Source: Craspedostauros australis (Eukaryota > Bacillariophyta > Bacillariophyceae > Mastogloiales > Achnanthaceae). Taken from it: a stretch of 64,000 bases of DNA. Each line of letters begins with the position of its first letter. Within the stretch, counting starts at the first letter, position 1. The position numbers were made by a program, and so were the translations under genes. Below the pieces are notes generated by a model. The model made no database searches. It saw only the letters and a program-made list of their open reading frames with translations, and was not told where the DNA came from. Below, piece after piece: positions 1-11,364 of the stretch. The stretch lies in the NCBI GenBank assembly GCA_026770025.1, contig JAMXDE010000003.1, positions 1,426,001 through 1,490,000 on the forward strand, in the 5' to 3' direction.

Positions 1-1218
1 AACATGCCCTACACGATCTTCTACCGGCCAAGCACGTGGGAGGCGGAGGGCGAGTGGCTCCAGATCGCATCTGGGAACAACGGAGAACGCGATGCAATGA
101 GCTTCACGGATATTCTCCCATTTGATGCGCCTCTATTCGCATCGCCAGACAATGGTGGCGTCATGTCGTTCCGCATCGACATGGCTAATCATCTGCTATC
201 CAACGCAGCCCAGTTTCCAGCCCCCATGCCGGAATTGTTGTATTCCTGCCCGAATTGTCCGTTTGAGGTGTTCCATGGGCAAGGTAGCTTGGTCGTCGGA
301 GATAATCCACCCAACTACAGGCCTGGTCAATTCATGCTGGTTGGAGCGAGGCTCGAGTTCTGTGACGCCTCTGGCAGTCAGGCGCCCACTGAGACAGTCG
401 CTCCGACCGCAACCATATCAGCATCGCCAACAGCCGTGCCATCTGCCGCTCTCACACAGTCACCGACCGCTAGTTGTCGCGACGGAAAGCTTGCGAGCCT
501 GCCCACAACTTTCGTTTTCGATTTCGCAGCATCAATACGGCATGACATTGAAGTTCTGGACAGCATCGACATCACGGGCATGCGGCTTGTCTTGCCACGT
601 ATGGACAACCAGTCCTTCGCAATCTTCTACCGTCCAGGAACATGGAATGGGACAGGCGCTTGGACGGAACTTGCGTCGGGAACAATCGAAGCCAGAGGAG
701 CCTCGGAGTTCACGGACTCGATTCCATTCGATCCACCTCTATCGCTGTCGGAAAGCGACGAAGTGGTCGCCCTCCGTGTTGATACAGAAACAAGTACGGG
801 AGACAGCTACGCCCGCAACCTTGACGCAATCTCGTCAGATTTTTTTGAATGCGACAGCTGTCCATTCATCATGTATCCAGGCATGGCAAGTGCAGAGGTT
901 GGGGAAAACCCAGATCCACTGTACACTGATATATTTGAGTACTTCATGGGATCGTTGGAATTCTGCAACGCCAACACCCAGATGCCATCATCCGCGCCAT
1001 CCGCATCACGGTCCACAACACCATCCACAGCACCATCCACAGCACCGTCAAGTCCTCCAACCAACAAAGCGAGTGAGGTCCCTTCGATGACTGTCACCTC
1101 TGCTCCGACCAGCTCGCCCACCTCTTCGTCTTCTCCGCCAAAGGCTCCATCCGCGCTCGTCGCGATGATTGTGGCTGTGTCGTCTCTTGTGCTTGCGTTC
1201 CTTCTTGCCGAGCTGTAG
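1..1218 (+). CDS. Cell-surface protein with two repeated domains, 5' partial
   Basis: The reading frame is already open at base 1, so the true start lies outside the window. About 405 residues are visible. A domain of roughly 125 residues occurs twice: both copies share an IFYRPxTW motif, a 'DxxPFDxPL' segment, a CxxCPF pair of cysteines and an LEFC end. The copies are joined by Thr/Ser/Pro-rich linkers, and a second PS-rich stalk with repeated 'STAPS' units precedes a C-terminal hydrophobic stretch (SALVAMIVAVSSLVLAFLL) with almost nothing after it. That layout suggests an extracellular protein held by a C-terminal membrane or GPI anchor. PSxPS stalks are common in diatom surface proteins. 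I do not recognise the repeated domain and assign no activity. Confidence 0.7.
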   Translation, partial: NMPYTIFYRPSTWEAEGEWLQIASGNNGERDAMSFTDILPFDAPLFASPDNGGVMSFRIDMANHLLSNAAQFPAPMPELLYSCPNCPFEVFHGQGSLVVGDNPPNYRPGQFMLVGARLEFCDASGSQAPTETVAPTATISASPTAVPSAALTQSPTASCRDGKLASLPTTFVFDFAASIRHDIEVLDSIDITGMRLVLPRMDNQSFAIFYRPGTWNGTGAWTELASGTIEARGASEFTDSIPFDPPLSLSESDEVVALRVDTETSTGDSYARNLDAISSDFFECDSCPFIMYPGMASAEVGENPDPLYTDIFEYFMGSLEFCNANTQMPSSAPSASRSTTPSTAPSTAPSSPPTNKASEVPSMTVTSAPTSSPTSSSSPPKAPSALVAMIVAVSSLVLAFLLAEL

Positions 1219-1738
1219 CCGAGGAGGTACTGTAGTCCAAGCTGAATAGTCTATGGGTATAGCCACCCCATTATATGTATTCTATAATATAGTCTTATAT
1301 TGTCTCTGTAAAAGGTTGGATACAACGCACTTCGATTGCATTGTGCTTGCGGACGAGTAGTTCGTATGTGTGTGATCTCGAAGCGCGACAACAGAGAATT
1401 GAAGCTACAATGGTATCTTGTGCGCAACATCAACATTTGTCTTGGCGTTCAGTCATGGATACTCGTTGAGTCGTGCTTGGTTCCTGATTGGCGAATCCAA
1501 CCAAGACATCGAAGCGGACATGAAAAGCTGGAAGGTCATGGATGTGCGCATCATGCCGGCTGGGGGGTGGTGTTGGCATCGATGTTTGTGGAGACTGCTC
1601 TGCTCGTCATGACAACACCAAAGCAACATCGCATCGCATTGCATCGCACGACGTCCCGCCATCCCAGTCCATTGCAGAGCATCGCAGAGCAATGAAAGAG
1701 ATATAGAGCAAAACAGAAGCAGTCGCGGCATCAGCAGG
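1219..1738. other. Intergenic, no gene seen
   Basis: This lies between two co-directional genes. The first 100 bases are AT-rich with TATAATATAG-like runs, as expected for a 3' untranslated region. The last 120 bases carry several ATCGCA/CATTGCA words just before the next start codon. I see no RNA gene or conserved ORF. Confidence 0.5.
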
Positions 1739-3430
1739 ATGAAACCGAAGCAGAAGGAGAGGTGCAACCTGCGGCTGATGGTGCTGCTGTGTTTGCTGGC
1801 TGCTTGCTCCTTCTCGTTTCTGTCTGCCATTTACATCCATCGGATACCTCTGTCCCCATCTCTATCTTCATCGTCATCGGTATCCTCGGCTGTCGGACAT
1901 GACAACCCCTTGCGATCTGGTGATGTGCATGACAGTGGGCGTGGCCATCTAACTGCCGACCTCAAACAACATGGGCGGAATACGAATCCACGACTGAAAG
2001 CAGGTGCAGGCGCAGGTGCAGGTGGAATGGCTGCCACTCATAACAATAAGAAGCGGCAGCAGCATAAGAAGAATCATCGTCCGTCGCAGACAATCAACGG
2101 AAGGCGGGCTGAGCAACAGAAGAGGAGAGATAACAAGAAACAAAGACCAATTCAGACGTTGCAATGGTGGCAGCAACAGCAGGATGTGAGTCTGGCTTCC
2201 ATGGATCCCAACAGAACGGACGCACTTCCATTGCTGGCCGCCTGCAACAGCGTCACGCCACCGGATCCCATCACAGTCAAATACGCCAACGAAGCATCCA
2301 GCGTGGATTACGTTGCATGCTGTGGACTCGGTCATCGGCTGTCCAAAATGGCGCAGGCCAACTATCTTGCAGATCAGCTCAACTACAGCCTGCGCGTGCA
2401 CTGGGATTGGTGCAGCCAGCCACCCGACCCGCGCATCCGCAAGCGACGTGGATTGATGCAGCCCTTTCATCACTTCTTCGGCACGCAGCCGCTGCACGAA
2501 TTCAAGAACGTCACATCCATCTCATTCTACTTGCGCATCAACAACGAAACGCCGGGATTCAGGAAGTTTGTGCGCGATGGAAGTTCTCACTGTGAATGTT
2601 CGCAGCATGCCCTCGATACGAATGCCGAGTTCTACGCTCGATTGCGACGGCGATTCCGGTACAACGACAAGGTGGACGCCTTCTATTCCGACGTGCGGCG
2701 GTCGCACAACGCCACGGCCGTGATCGGATTGCACGTGCGTGCGGGCAACGGGGAATCCGGTGATTTCGTCAAGAAGAAACGATCCATCGACAACGTCACC
2801 GAATGGTCCAGCCACGTGCAACGGCGCATCTTGGACTTGATGCACGGCGACGTGGCAACGCAACAGCTCGACATGACATCGCCTATCGTCTTTGTCGCGA
2901 CCGACACCATCTCGATCGTGCGGGAGCTGCGCACGGCCTTGCAGCCACACGATATTCCCGTCGTGACGTACACGCAGCGTCGATTGCAGAATGGCACGGG
3001 CGTGGCGTTCGGACAGGGCGCCAACGAGCAGTTCTTGCAAGCGCCGTCGTCGTCGTGCCTGCAGCATATGCAAGACGGGTTGATGGACATGATGATCTTG
3101 AGCCATGCCGATGTCGTCATTTCGGGGCGTCCTTCCAGCTTCACGCAGAGTCTGCCCATGGCGTTGGCGTCGACCGCGTACTGCGAATTCGATTGGAATG
3201 CCACGCAGATGCATTGTTTCACGAACGCTCTGCAATGGTGTTGCGAAGGCAGTACCGAGTTTCACATGGGCGGCATGACACAAAAGTACGAGTACTTGCG
3301 TATGCCGGATCTGTGGCGCACGGAATTGAACATCCAACGACGCCCGGTGGCTGGTGAAGATAGAGGAGAGAGCGATTGCACGGTGGGGCAAACGTGTCCG
3401 ATTCTTCCGTACGATTCGACGGGGATGTGA
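1739..3430 (+). CDS. Type II membrane glycosyltransferase, fucosyltransferase-like
   Basis: The 563-residue single-exon protein has a short basic N-terminus, then one membrane segment at about residues 11-31 (LRLMVLLCLLAACSFSFLSA), a basic Gln-rich stem, and a lumenal domain from about residue 165. This is the layout of Golgi type II glycosyltransferases. In the domain I see CCGLGHRLSKM, then IGLHVRAGNGESGDF, and near the end ISGRPSSFTQSLPMAL. The H-V-R-x-G pattern and the late S/G-R-P-S-S-F block resemble the GT-B fold of alpha-1,6 and O-fucosyltransferases (NodZ/FUT8/POFUT group), where the Arg binds GDP-fucose. Several N-glycosylation sequons are present. The broad class is fairly secure; the sugar donor is inference. 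Confidence 0.65.
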   Translation: MKPKQKERCNLRLMVLLCLLAACSFSFLSAIYIHRIPLSPSLSSSSSVSSAVGHDNPLRSGDVHDSGRGHLTADLKQHGRNTNPRLKAGAGAGAGGMAATHNNKKRQQHKKNHRPSQTINGRRAEQQKRRDNKKQRPIQTLQWWQQQQDVSLASMDPNRTDALPLLAACNSVTPPDPITVKYANEASSVDYVACCGLGHRLSKMAQANYLADQLNYSLRVHWDWCSQPPDPRIRKRRGLMQPFHHFFGTQPLHEFKNVTSISFYLRINNETPGFRKFVRDGSSHCECSQHALDTNAEFYARLRRRFRYNDKVDAFYSDVRRSHNATAVIGLHVRAGNGESGDFVKKKRSIDNVTEWSSHVQRRILDLMHGDVATQQLDMTSPIVFVATDTISIVRELRTALQPHDIPVVTYTQRRLQNGTGVAFGQGANEQFLQAPSSSCLQHMQDGLMDMMILSHADVVISGRPSSFTQSLPMALASTAYCEFDWNATQMHCFTNALQWCCEGSTEFHMGGMTQKYEYLRMPDLWRTELNIQRRPVAGEDRGESDCTVGQTCPILPYDSTGM

Positions 3431-3881
3431 TCAAAGGTGATGCAATGGGCAGCGTCAGTCATACTCTGGAGAAGCACTCACCAAGGTGTTTACCATTCAA
3501 CAAGACATTGAACTTATGCACATGGGTACGCGGAGTCCGTACGTATCGAACAAAGAAAACGATTGCACTATGGCGTCTCTCTATTGGTAGAGAGAGTACA
3601 AGTAGAAGGCTCCATCCCCTCCGTGCAAGTACGAACATGATAGTGTATAATGGTGTACGGTTAGTTTCTGTTTCTGTTCTGACTGCCCCAGGAATGCTGT
3701 GTACTTGTACTTACTACTCTACTCGTAGTACGAGTATACTTACAACACAATGGAAGGTGAAGCCTCTCTATATGTGCAGCGCGCTTCTTTGTCGTCGTCT
3801 TCTCTTGCTCAGGATGGATGGTGACAAGATCCCACATCACACGCTCGTGGCATCGCGCTATCTTTCTCTGTCTGTGTGTGT
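3431..3881. other. Convergent intergenic region
   Basis: This is the shared 3' region of the glycosyltransferase (+) and the lipocalin-like gene (-). It contains short inverted words around 3706-3750 built from TACTCGTA/TACGAGTA. No gene is supported. Confidence 0.45.
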
Positions 3882-4583
3882 CTAGGCACGATCTTCGCCA
3901 AGACGCTCTTCTGTTGTATCGATCAAATGGAAGTACCCAATCGGGGACGTCGTGTCCGTCATCTCGTCGCCGCCGCAAAAGATCTTGCCGCTGATTGCCA
4001 ATTTCTCTCCCACCATCGTGCGTTCTCCAACGAAGACGCGCTCCACTTGGAATGGAAACGTCCCGATCCGAAGCCTTGAGGCGTGCTCCATGCCGCCTTG
4101 GAATTCCTGCGTCATGGACATGGCGAAACTGTCCTTCGCATCGCCGGATTGCGTGTACCAGATGCCGTTGGCGGCCTGGAATTTGGGTCCATCGGTGCTG
4201 CCGACTTCGACGGTGCCATCGCCCCTCAGGAAGACCTCCGTGAGTATCGAATGGTCCTCCTCCAGCTGTTCCAGTTGGTAGAAGCGGCCGGACAGAATGT
4301 CTTCAGCCGATGTTGAGGCCGACAGATGATCGATGGGCACAGATGCCACCTGCAGGTGGTTGGCAATGCTGCCGTACGCATTGGCGTTGAAGTTGGCATT
4401 GCGGCTGCTGGCTGCGAATGCTGACGATGACGACGGCGACGGCGATATCGTAGAGGCATGGGACAATACCGAGAAAGCGTGGCAGTCATCAGTCAACGTC
4501 AGCACCGCAGCGGCGAAAGTTGACAGAAATCGGGTCATGCTGGTCTTGGTGGCACCGTTCGATCTTCTGTTGCTCTTCATCAT
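3882..4583 (-). CDS. Plastid-targeted lipocalin-like protein
   Basis: The 233-residue single-exon protein starts with a basic stretch and a hydrophobic segment (FLSTFAAAVLTL), then 'DCHAFSVLS'. A cleavage site immediately followed by Phe in an A-F-S context is the ASAFAP-type signal that directs stramenopile proteins into secondary plastids. A Ser/Ala-rich transit peptide follows. The mature part alternates polar and hydrophobic residues in short strands (for example VFLRGDGTVEVG, FAMSMTQEFQGG, EKLAISGKIFC), like a small beta-barrel of the lipocalin or chromophore-lyase type. A second Met at residue 16 (MTRFLSTF) may be the true start. Targeting is well supported; the fold is an inference and the ligand is unknown. 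Confidence 0.6.
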   Translation of the reverse strand: MMKSNRRSNGATKTSMTRFLSTFAAAVLTLTDDCHAFSVLSHASTISPSPSSSSAFAASSRNANFNANAYGSIANHLQVASVPIDHLSASTSAEDILSGRFYQLEQLEEDHSILTEVFLRGDGTVEVGSTDGPKFQAANGIWYTQSGDAKDSFAMSMTQEFQGGMEHASRLRIGTFPFQVERVFVGERTMVGEKLAISGKIFCGGDEMTDTTSPIGYFHLIDTTEERLGEDRA

Positions 4584-5348
4584 CTTGTTTCGTGTATTGG
4601 TGTTGGTGTGTATTGGGAGCGTGTGGAGGTTGAGGGTCTGTTGTCTTTTGGTGCTTGAATTGTGTCTCTTCTTCAGAGTTGTGTCCTCGCTCTCTTTCCG
4701 CTGCTGATTGTCGATCGTTCATCGTTGTTTGTTGATCGTTGATTTCGTTGATTTCATTGATGCGAGGTCTTCCTTGATCTTCGCCTTCACGGTTCCGTTT
4801 GATTTGGTTTGTTCCTCGTCTTCGTTCTTTGTTGCGTTGTGTCGTTCTCGTGACACCCTCGCAGAACTTCACCACGGTGCAGAACTTTGGATCGTCTGAC
4901 CGTGCATCCACTTAGCGTCATACCACGTCAACTTCAACCAACACGTTTATTTCCATCCGGCAAACAGAACATTCGCACACGTGTTCATGTCACACCTCGT
5001 GTTGATGTCATGACGGAACTTCCGACACTTCAATCACATGGTGGATGCAATTCAGTCGTGGAGACGAATCTTGTCCATTTGTGACCTCTTCATTCACGAA
5101 CAAAACGAATCATCTCTCTCTAGAAAACTGGAAGATAGAGCACGCCATCGCCATCGCCATCGCAAAGATGGCAATACCAAAGCTCGTACTCGTGGAGACA
5201 ATCATTGGCTTCGGTAAGGATAACCTTCAACATTCATGTTTACCAACCCACACTCGGTCTCCCTTCACTGTTCGTATGTTCGTATAATAGCGGTGTTCGT
5301 TTGCAGTATCGCAACTGGTGGTCGAGTCGTCGTATCCCTTCGTGACGA
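4584..5348. other. Intergenic, upstream of the lipocalin-like gene
   Basis: This region holds the promoter side of the minus-strand plastid protein and the 3' end of the minus-strand transporter. The first 150 bases are T/G-rich on the plus strand with repeated GTTGATCGTTGATTTCGTTG words. A short (CGCCAT)n run sits near 5146-5163. No gene is seen. Confidence 0.4.
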
Positions 5349-7259
5349 TCAGCGGATGAAACGTTTGTGCGTCCGCCTCGACAATTCGAAGGGCGACACG
5401 ATGGCTGTCAAACACAGCAAAGCGACGATGATGTGCGTCAGTTGGAAGCATCCATCTCCGATGCACGACGAGCTTTCCATTGCGTTAGAGTGCACGCGAT
5501 GTCGTTCGTAGATGTACTCGGAAAGGAACTTGGTAAACATCAGCGTCCCAAATCCGATGGTGCAACCATCGAACCAAAGGTAGATGGTGCCCAGGTTGGC
5601 TTTGCCGAACACGTCACCAACGACCAACACCATCAGAGGCCATACGGTGCCGAACGCGATACCGGCCAGGGCAACACCGAAAATGAAACCGATGGGGCCC
5701 AGACCGGGAATGGCAAGGATCCCGTGTGCCACTGCTGCAAGGAATGCCGCCAACGACAAGAACGATGGGCGAGAATGCCATCCGAACCAATCGAGATCAC
5801 CGTCGCTGCTGCTGTTGTTATTATCGACAGACGCCATCTCTGTCAACAACCCTGCGATGACACGCGATGCCGACTGTGCAACGCTGAAGACGGAAGTGGC
5901 GATGGGTGTCAAATCGTCGGGCAGCCTGCGAGATTCGACGATGGCACTGACATTGCTGGTCAGGAGGGTCCCGCTGCCCACCACAATGACAGTGCAATGG
6001 AACATGAGCCATAGCTCCGGAGTTTGCAAAGCCTGGAGGAGGTTCAAATTTACCTTCTTGTCCGAGCTGATGATGCTGTTGTCATCGTTGTTGTCGCCAT
6101 CGTGCACGGTTGTCTGTAGATCCGTGATTTCTGTGGATGTATGTTTGAGCAGGGCTGTATGTTCTGACAATAGCTGCTGCTGTTTGATGTTGCTTTCGGT
6201 GGAGTCTTCGATGTCGTCCATGCCACTGGCGCAATCGTCGTACTCGTGCGATGCCGCTTCTGCTTTTGGTTTTGATCCGGCCATGCAGGTCGATACGACG
6301 AAGGCCGGTCCGACCCATAGAAAGAAGATAGCGACTGCCACGCTGAATCCGTAATTGTCAAGGACTCCATCACTCGTGTTGGACAAAATTGTGATGCCAG
6401 CTTCGTCAACATCGGCTTTTCTGCTGTCGTCTTGAGTGATCAGCGAGCTCGTCACGAGGACGCTCACAGCCAACACAACGAGCCCAGCGTACATGACATT
6501 CACGCGAGCGGCCGTGAAGGTCCCCACGATCTGCATCGGTCCCTCCAGAACCTGACGCGAAGGAATGATCCACAAAGCCGGCACCGTCGTGAGGAAGGAA
6601 AGGGTGGAAGCCACAACGATGAATCCAATGTTGGATTGATCCAATGCAGTCAACGCGCCCGCACGAGCGTGGCTGTTGCGTTGCCGCCTCACTGCTTCAA
6701 AGATGGCGGTGTAGACTCCAGCACCGATGCCGGTGTATCCCTTCGCGATTCCGATGAGGGTGCCTTCCTGACTGGGTTTGCTGAGCACGGCGACGATTTT
6801 GAAGGAGCTCCCGACCGTCGTCATGGCGCCGAGGTATACCAACATTCCGAGAATGGACAGCTCGATGACGAGGTCGGACTTGCTGTCATCCGCATCGTAC
6901 GGCGCCCTCGCCATGAGCCAGAATCGCCATGACGCCACAAGGCACAGAGATGTACCAAAGAGGAATGCGAATCGTATGCCCAAGTGATCCACCACTAGCC
7001 CAGGCATCCAAGTGAGCAGGCCGGCGCAAAAGATCGCCGAGCTGATGGTGTTGATCTGATCCTGCGTCAGATGATGCAGCAGCCTGATGTCGTTGGTGAA
7101 GAGACCGAAGCCGAAGATTACTCCGCCCGACGTCATTGAAGTCATCATGGCGAACGCGATCGGCGCGATGCGTGAGACAGTCGTCGCCGATTGCATGGCT
7201 TGTTCGGACTGCGTCATGGTGAGGGTGCGTGTTGTTACGATGGACAGTGCTACAAGCAA
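5349..7259 (-). CDS. Nodulin-like major facilitator transporter
   Basis: This is a 636-residue single-exon membrane protein with about 12 membrane helices in two groups of six, separated by a long acidic cytosolic loop (about residues 315-405). The first half shows FGFGLFTNDIR, then GLVVDHLGIRFAFLFGT, an MFS-type loop between helices 2 and 3, and later EGTLIGIAKGYTGIGAGVY. The last segment matches the 'RGTVVGILKGYVGLSGA' signature of nodulin-like/Fungal-type MFS transporters. The second half has ESRRLPDDLTPIATSVFSVAQSASRVIAGLL, again typical. The transported substrate cannot be read from sequence. An internal Met at residue 15 (MTQSEQAM) is an alternative start. Confidence 0.8.
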   Translation of the reverse strand: MLVALSIVTTRTLTMTQSEQAMQSATTVSRIAPIAFAMMTSMTSGGVIFGFGLFTNDIRLLHHLTQDQINTISSAIFCAGLLTWMPGLVVDHLGIRFAFLFGTSLCLVASWRFWLMARAPYDADDSKSDLVIELSILGMLVYLGAMTTVGSSFKIVAVLSKPSQEGTLIGIAKGYTGIGAGVYTAIFEAVRRQRNSHARAGALTALDQSNIGFIVVASTLSFLTTVPALWIIPSRQVLEGPMQIVGTFTAARVNVMYAGLVVLAVSVLVTSSLITQDDSRKADVDEAGITILSNTSDGVLDNYGFSVAVAIFFLWVGPAFVVSTCMAGSKPKAEAASHEYDDCASGMDDIEDSTESNIKQQQLLSEHTALLKHTSTEITDLQTTVHDGDNNDDNSIISSDKKVNLNLLQALQTPELWLMFHCTVIVVGSGTLLTSNVSAIVESRRLPDDLTPIATSVFSVAQSASRVIAGLLTEMASVDNNNSSSDGDLDWFGWHSRPSFLSLAAFLAAVAHGILAIPGLGPIGFIFGVALAGIAFGTVWPLMVLVVGDVFGKANLGTIYLWFDGCTIGFGTLMFTKFLSEYIYERHRVHSNAMESSSCIGDGCFQLTHIIVALLCLTAIVSPFELSRRTHKRFIR

Positions 7260-7972
7260 GAAAGAGTCGCTTGTATTGTATTATACAATATGTGCCAATA
7301 CAATATGAGACCAATCCAGTCGATGCAAGGTTTGTGGTTGGTGCTCGTATTAGTGCGCTCGTTGGTCCTGTCTCTGAAGGAAGGCACAAACAAACGAGAG
7401 GCCCTCGTTATCTCCCAGGCGGCTCCATGCGTGGCGTCCCATCATTCATCTCACTCTGGTGATTTTGTGACTTGTGTGAGCAAACGGTGCTTCGACGCAG
7501 TACGATCTAGACAAATCACGTGCGTAGCTATGAGTTTAATCAAGATAGTCGATGATCTCGTTGTTCAGTTCGGGGCGAAGCGTTTGCACCTCTTCGGTTC
7601 GTCGTTTGGTTCATTTTGGTTCACGAACCGTATCTTTTTGAGTCTTGAATCATTCGGAAGATTGCGTTCGGATTCTGGTGCCTGTGCCAAACCACATCAC
7701 CAAGATCAGCGAAGGTGCGAAAGTCCTCCGTTGGTCAAGGGCAAAAGAGGGATGGAGAGGAGCACTTTGGTGGGCAGGGTGCACACCAACACAGCATGCA
7801 TCACAGTACGTAGAGCCGAGCCCAGCCGAGCAAACCAGGGCAAAGGAGAAACGAATCTTCGCGCCATAGATTGTCATAGTGCCATTCATCACTCCGCACA
7901 TCACGGACTTTCGCTGCTGCACCTTCGAGTTGTTGTTGTTGCTGGACCACATCGCACTCAAACGGATTCACG
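7260..7972. other. Divergent intergenic region between transporter and channel genes
   Basis: The minus-strand transporter and the plus-strand channel start from opposite sides, so both promoters should lie here. A TATTATACAATATG stretch occurs near 7278. No ORF here has family support. Confidence 0.4.
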
Positions 7973-10900
7973 ATGGAGGCGACATCGGAGACTGCGCCGC
8001 TGGTCGTCGACAGGTGAGTTGCCAGTGCAATCAAGTGCAGCAGAGTGGAGAAGCTTGGATACGTGCAGGCGTCGCTTGCAGCACTTCCGAATGCTGGGCG
8101 AACCGCCGCGTACATTGCTCCTTTCGCGGGATGGCGGTTAGCGCGCTCTTCGACTGCCGACTGCGTAGGTGGAGGAGGAAGGAGGCAGGAGGCAGGAGCC
8201 CCTGAAGATACTACATTTCACATTGCACTTTGCGCGTTGCCTGACCTTTGCGTCTTCGCTTGACACTCATCCAATGCATCGCATCGCGTTACTTCGCTCT
8301 CTCTCTTTCTGTCTCTCTCTCTTTCGATGCAATTGTGTGGCTCTCCCCACACAGAGCCCCGGCTGCTGCGTATGGCGATCCGCCGAAGGCGATGACGTTC
8401 CCACGTCGCATGGCCCTTTACCTCGCCCAGTTCGGCTGGTACATGCCGAAGGACATCAAAACCAACGCCTCGTTGGAGGATGCCTGGGCGTACTTCGAGC
8501 ACATCACCCTGCCTCGCTACTTCCATGACACCGACACCAGCGACCGCGATGGCTTCCCAAGGGCAGAACCGGGTGAGACCGAAAAGGAGACCAAGCTCTA
8601 CCCCGTCCTCAAGACGCCGGAAACGGATCTGGCCGATTTCGGGGTGGGAGTCGGCGTCTACTTCCTCACCCTTCGCGTGCTCGCCATCATCATGTTCATT
8701 GCAGGATTGTTCAGCATCCCCAACATCATCTTCTTCTGGAGCGACGCCTACAACGCGGAGCACGAATTCTCGAATTACGAGGTGCTGCGCACAAGCGCGG
8801 TTTGCAGCGCCCACAGTTGGGAGGCATGCCCAACCTGCACCAAGGCGGAGCTCGACTACTTTCCCGCCACCTTCGAACGCTACGCCGAGTTCGAAACACC
8901 GGACGGAGAAAAGCTGACGTTCATGGAGATCAACAACTGCCAGGTCAACGAAGGCGTCGGCATCTGCGCTTTCGCCACCATGATCTTCGTGTGCATCGCC
9001 ATGTTCGTGCTGGCCAAGTACACGCGTGCCAAGGAAGCGGAATTCGACGCCGCCCAGCAGACAACCACCGACTACTCCGTCGAGGTCTCCAACCCACCCG
9101 GAGATGCCAAGGATATCGAAGAATGGAGGACCTTCTTCGAAAAGTTCGGACGCGTCACATCCGTCACAGTCGCTCTGGACAACGAAGAGCTGCTCAAGAA
9201 GCTCATGCAACGCCGCAGCCTCGTGCTCGCGCTGGAGCAGCTGCAGCCGCCGGGAACCGAGGAGACCTTTGATCGCAACAATTTGCAGAAGGCCTACGAT
9301 GAAGCATTGCCGGTGGCATGGTACATGAAGCTGATGGGAAGCTCGGACGGACCGGCGATCAAAAAGCAGATCGAAGCCATCGACGAGCTGGTGCAAACGG
9401 ATCTCTCCCTTCGCGACTATCAAGTCTCCAACGTCTTCGTCATCTTCGAGGAGGAAAGCTCCCAGCAGAAGGCCCTGGAAGCGATTCAGGTTTCCGGCTG
9501 GGACATGATCCGCAAGGACAATTCCAGCCTCCCATCGGAATACGTCTTCCGCGAGGGCTGCGTGCTGCACGTCGTCGAGCCACCGGAGCCATCGAGCGTG
9601 CGTTGGCAGGATCTCGACGAAACCGTCACGACGCAGACCCTCCAGCGACTGGTCACCCTCTTCTTCACCATCATCTGCATCATCATCGGTTGCGCCATCG
9701 TCATCTTCTTTCGCTATCGTTACGGCGTCATCATCGCTGCCTTTGCAGTTTCGGTAAGTCCATATTTTCGGGGCAGTCAATGCGTAGCTACTGTGCACGA
9801 AGGCGTGCATGCGTATTGTCTTGCTTGACAGGCACACTGCGCTGGTCACAGGGTAGAAAAAGGCGTCCCAGAATTCTGCTTGTGTAGTCACAGGCACCGC
9901 TCGAACTCACATTCATATTCGCAACATGCGCTGCTATCCTCGACTTCCCGCACTTTCTGCATCGCCACGGACGTCAACAACGGCGATACCGACGTTGGCA
10001 TCTTTGACATCCACAGGGAGTCAACTCATGTGCGCCATACGTCTGCATGTTCCTTGTTTCCTTCGAGTCGCATGCATCGGAAGGCAGCCGTCAGGCGTCG
10101 TTGTACTACAAGATCACGGCATTCCTTTGGATCACGACTGCGATGCTCACATCCATCATCACCCCTTTCGTCGAAACGCTGAAGACCGAGAGTGATTCGC
10201 TCGTCCCCGCCATGTACTCTATCTTCATCACCGAGATGTTCGTCGGTCCCGCAACCCAGCTGCTGGATATCTACGGTAACTTCCAAAAGCACATCCTGGC
10301 ACCGCGCGCAAAGAGCCAATCGCTGATGTCATCCTACTTCCAGGGCACCATCTACAATCTCTCCGAGCGATACACCAACATCACCAACATCCTCTTCCTC
10401 ACGTTCTACTACGCGATCCTGTTCCCAGCCGGTTTCTTCTTCGCATCCGCTACGCTCGGCATCGTGTACTGGACGGACAAGTACTGCATCCTCCGCGTCT
10501 GGAAGCCAGCTCCAGCCATTGGCAATCACGTCGCCAACATGAGCCGCATCTACTTCTTCAGTACTGCATTGATTTTCTACGCAGTAATGTCGTCGTACGG
10601 CTTCGCTTCTTTCCCATTCGACAATGCCTGCGGAGGAACGGACCCCATTCCAGACGCGTACATTGGATCCTTCGCCGCCGAGAGAGGCAGTGGCGGCACC
10701 GCCGACATTGAACTCACCGCAGACCACAAGGTCTACCGGCACTGCAATCAGGATATGCTACAGTACGAGCCGACTGCCTTCCCACCATTGCCGTCCAAGC
10801 AAATCGACCCATGGATGACGAGAGGCCAGGAAAAGTTCATGTGGATTTACGCCTACACCGTCCTGGTCATTGCAGCCACTGTGATTGGCATCATCTTGAA

Positions 10901-11364
10901 GCGTTCCTTTGAGATTGTCCGCAGCATGTTCGTCAGTCCCTTCAAGGTAAGTTCTGTTTTGCTCCGTTGTGGTGATGGTGCTTGCATCGTACGCGCATTA
11001 CATCTTGTCAACCTCGCATCGTGTTTCCTAATATTCGATACGCCACTCTCTCTCTCTCTCTCTCTCTGCCTGTGTATGCGTATGCGTATGTGTATCTCTG
11101 TACACTGACATCTCTCAGGGTCACATCAAAACCTGTGAGTCCAAGAAGTTTGATGCGGACATGGGCGCGTACCTCCCGCAAGGCAAGCTCCCCAACGACC
11201 TGTTCCCAGTTCTCTTTTGCGACGTGAGCAACATCGATGAAGAGCTAATCCCATGGGTGGATCCAGAGAACTCCTACGATCACCACAACGCGATCTATGA
11301 CATTGAGGGTCTCGCGGAGAAGCCAGTGTTCAGCATCATTGGCCACTACCCGGCGGAGAAATAG
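7973..11364 (+). CDS. OSCA/CSC1 (TMEM63-like) mechanosensitive cation channel, four exons
   Basis: I join exons 7973-8013, 8355-9753, 10017-10946 and 11119-11364, giving 871 residues in frame with GT-AG introns. Exon 1 encodes only 13 residues and splits an Arg codon (AG|A). After an early membrane helix the protein has a cytosolic domain with VSNPPGDAKDIEEWRTFFEKFG, then VRWQDL before helices, as in the RNA-binding-like domain of OSCA/CSC1 proteins. The later part has ESHASEGSRQASLYYKI and then SERYTNITNILFLTFYYAILFP followed by VYWTDKYCILRVW, the hallmark pore-region block of DUF221. The family forms dimeric osmo- or stretch-gated calcium-permeable channels in plasma or endomembranes. The acceptor at 10016 is the least certain join. 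Confidence 0.82.

Noticed and set aside
8218-9897. Minus-strand ORF of 559 codons
   Set aside because: Antisense to exon 2 of the OSCA-like channel, with no motif of its own.
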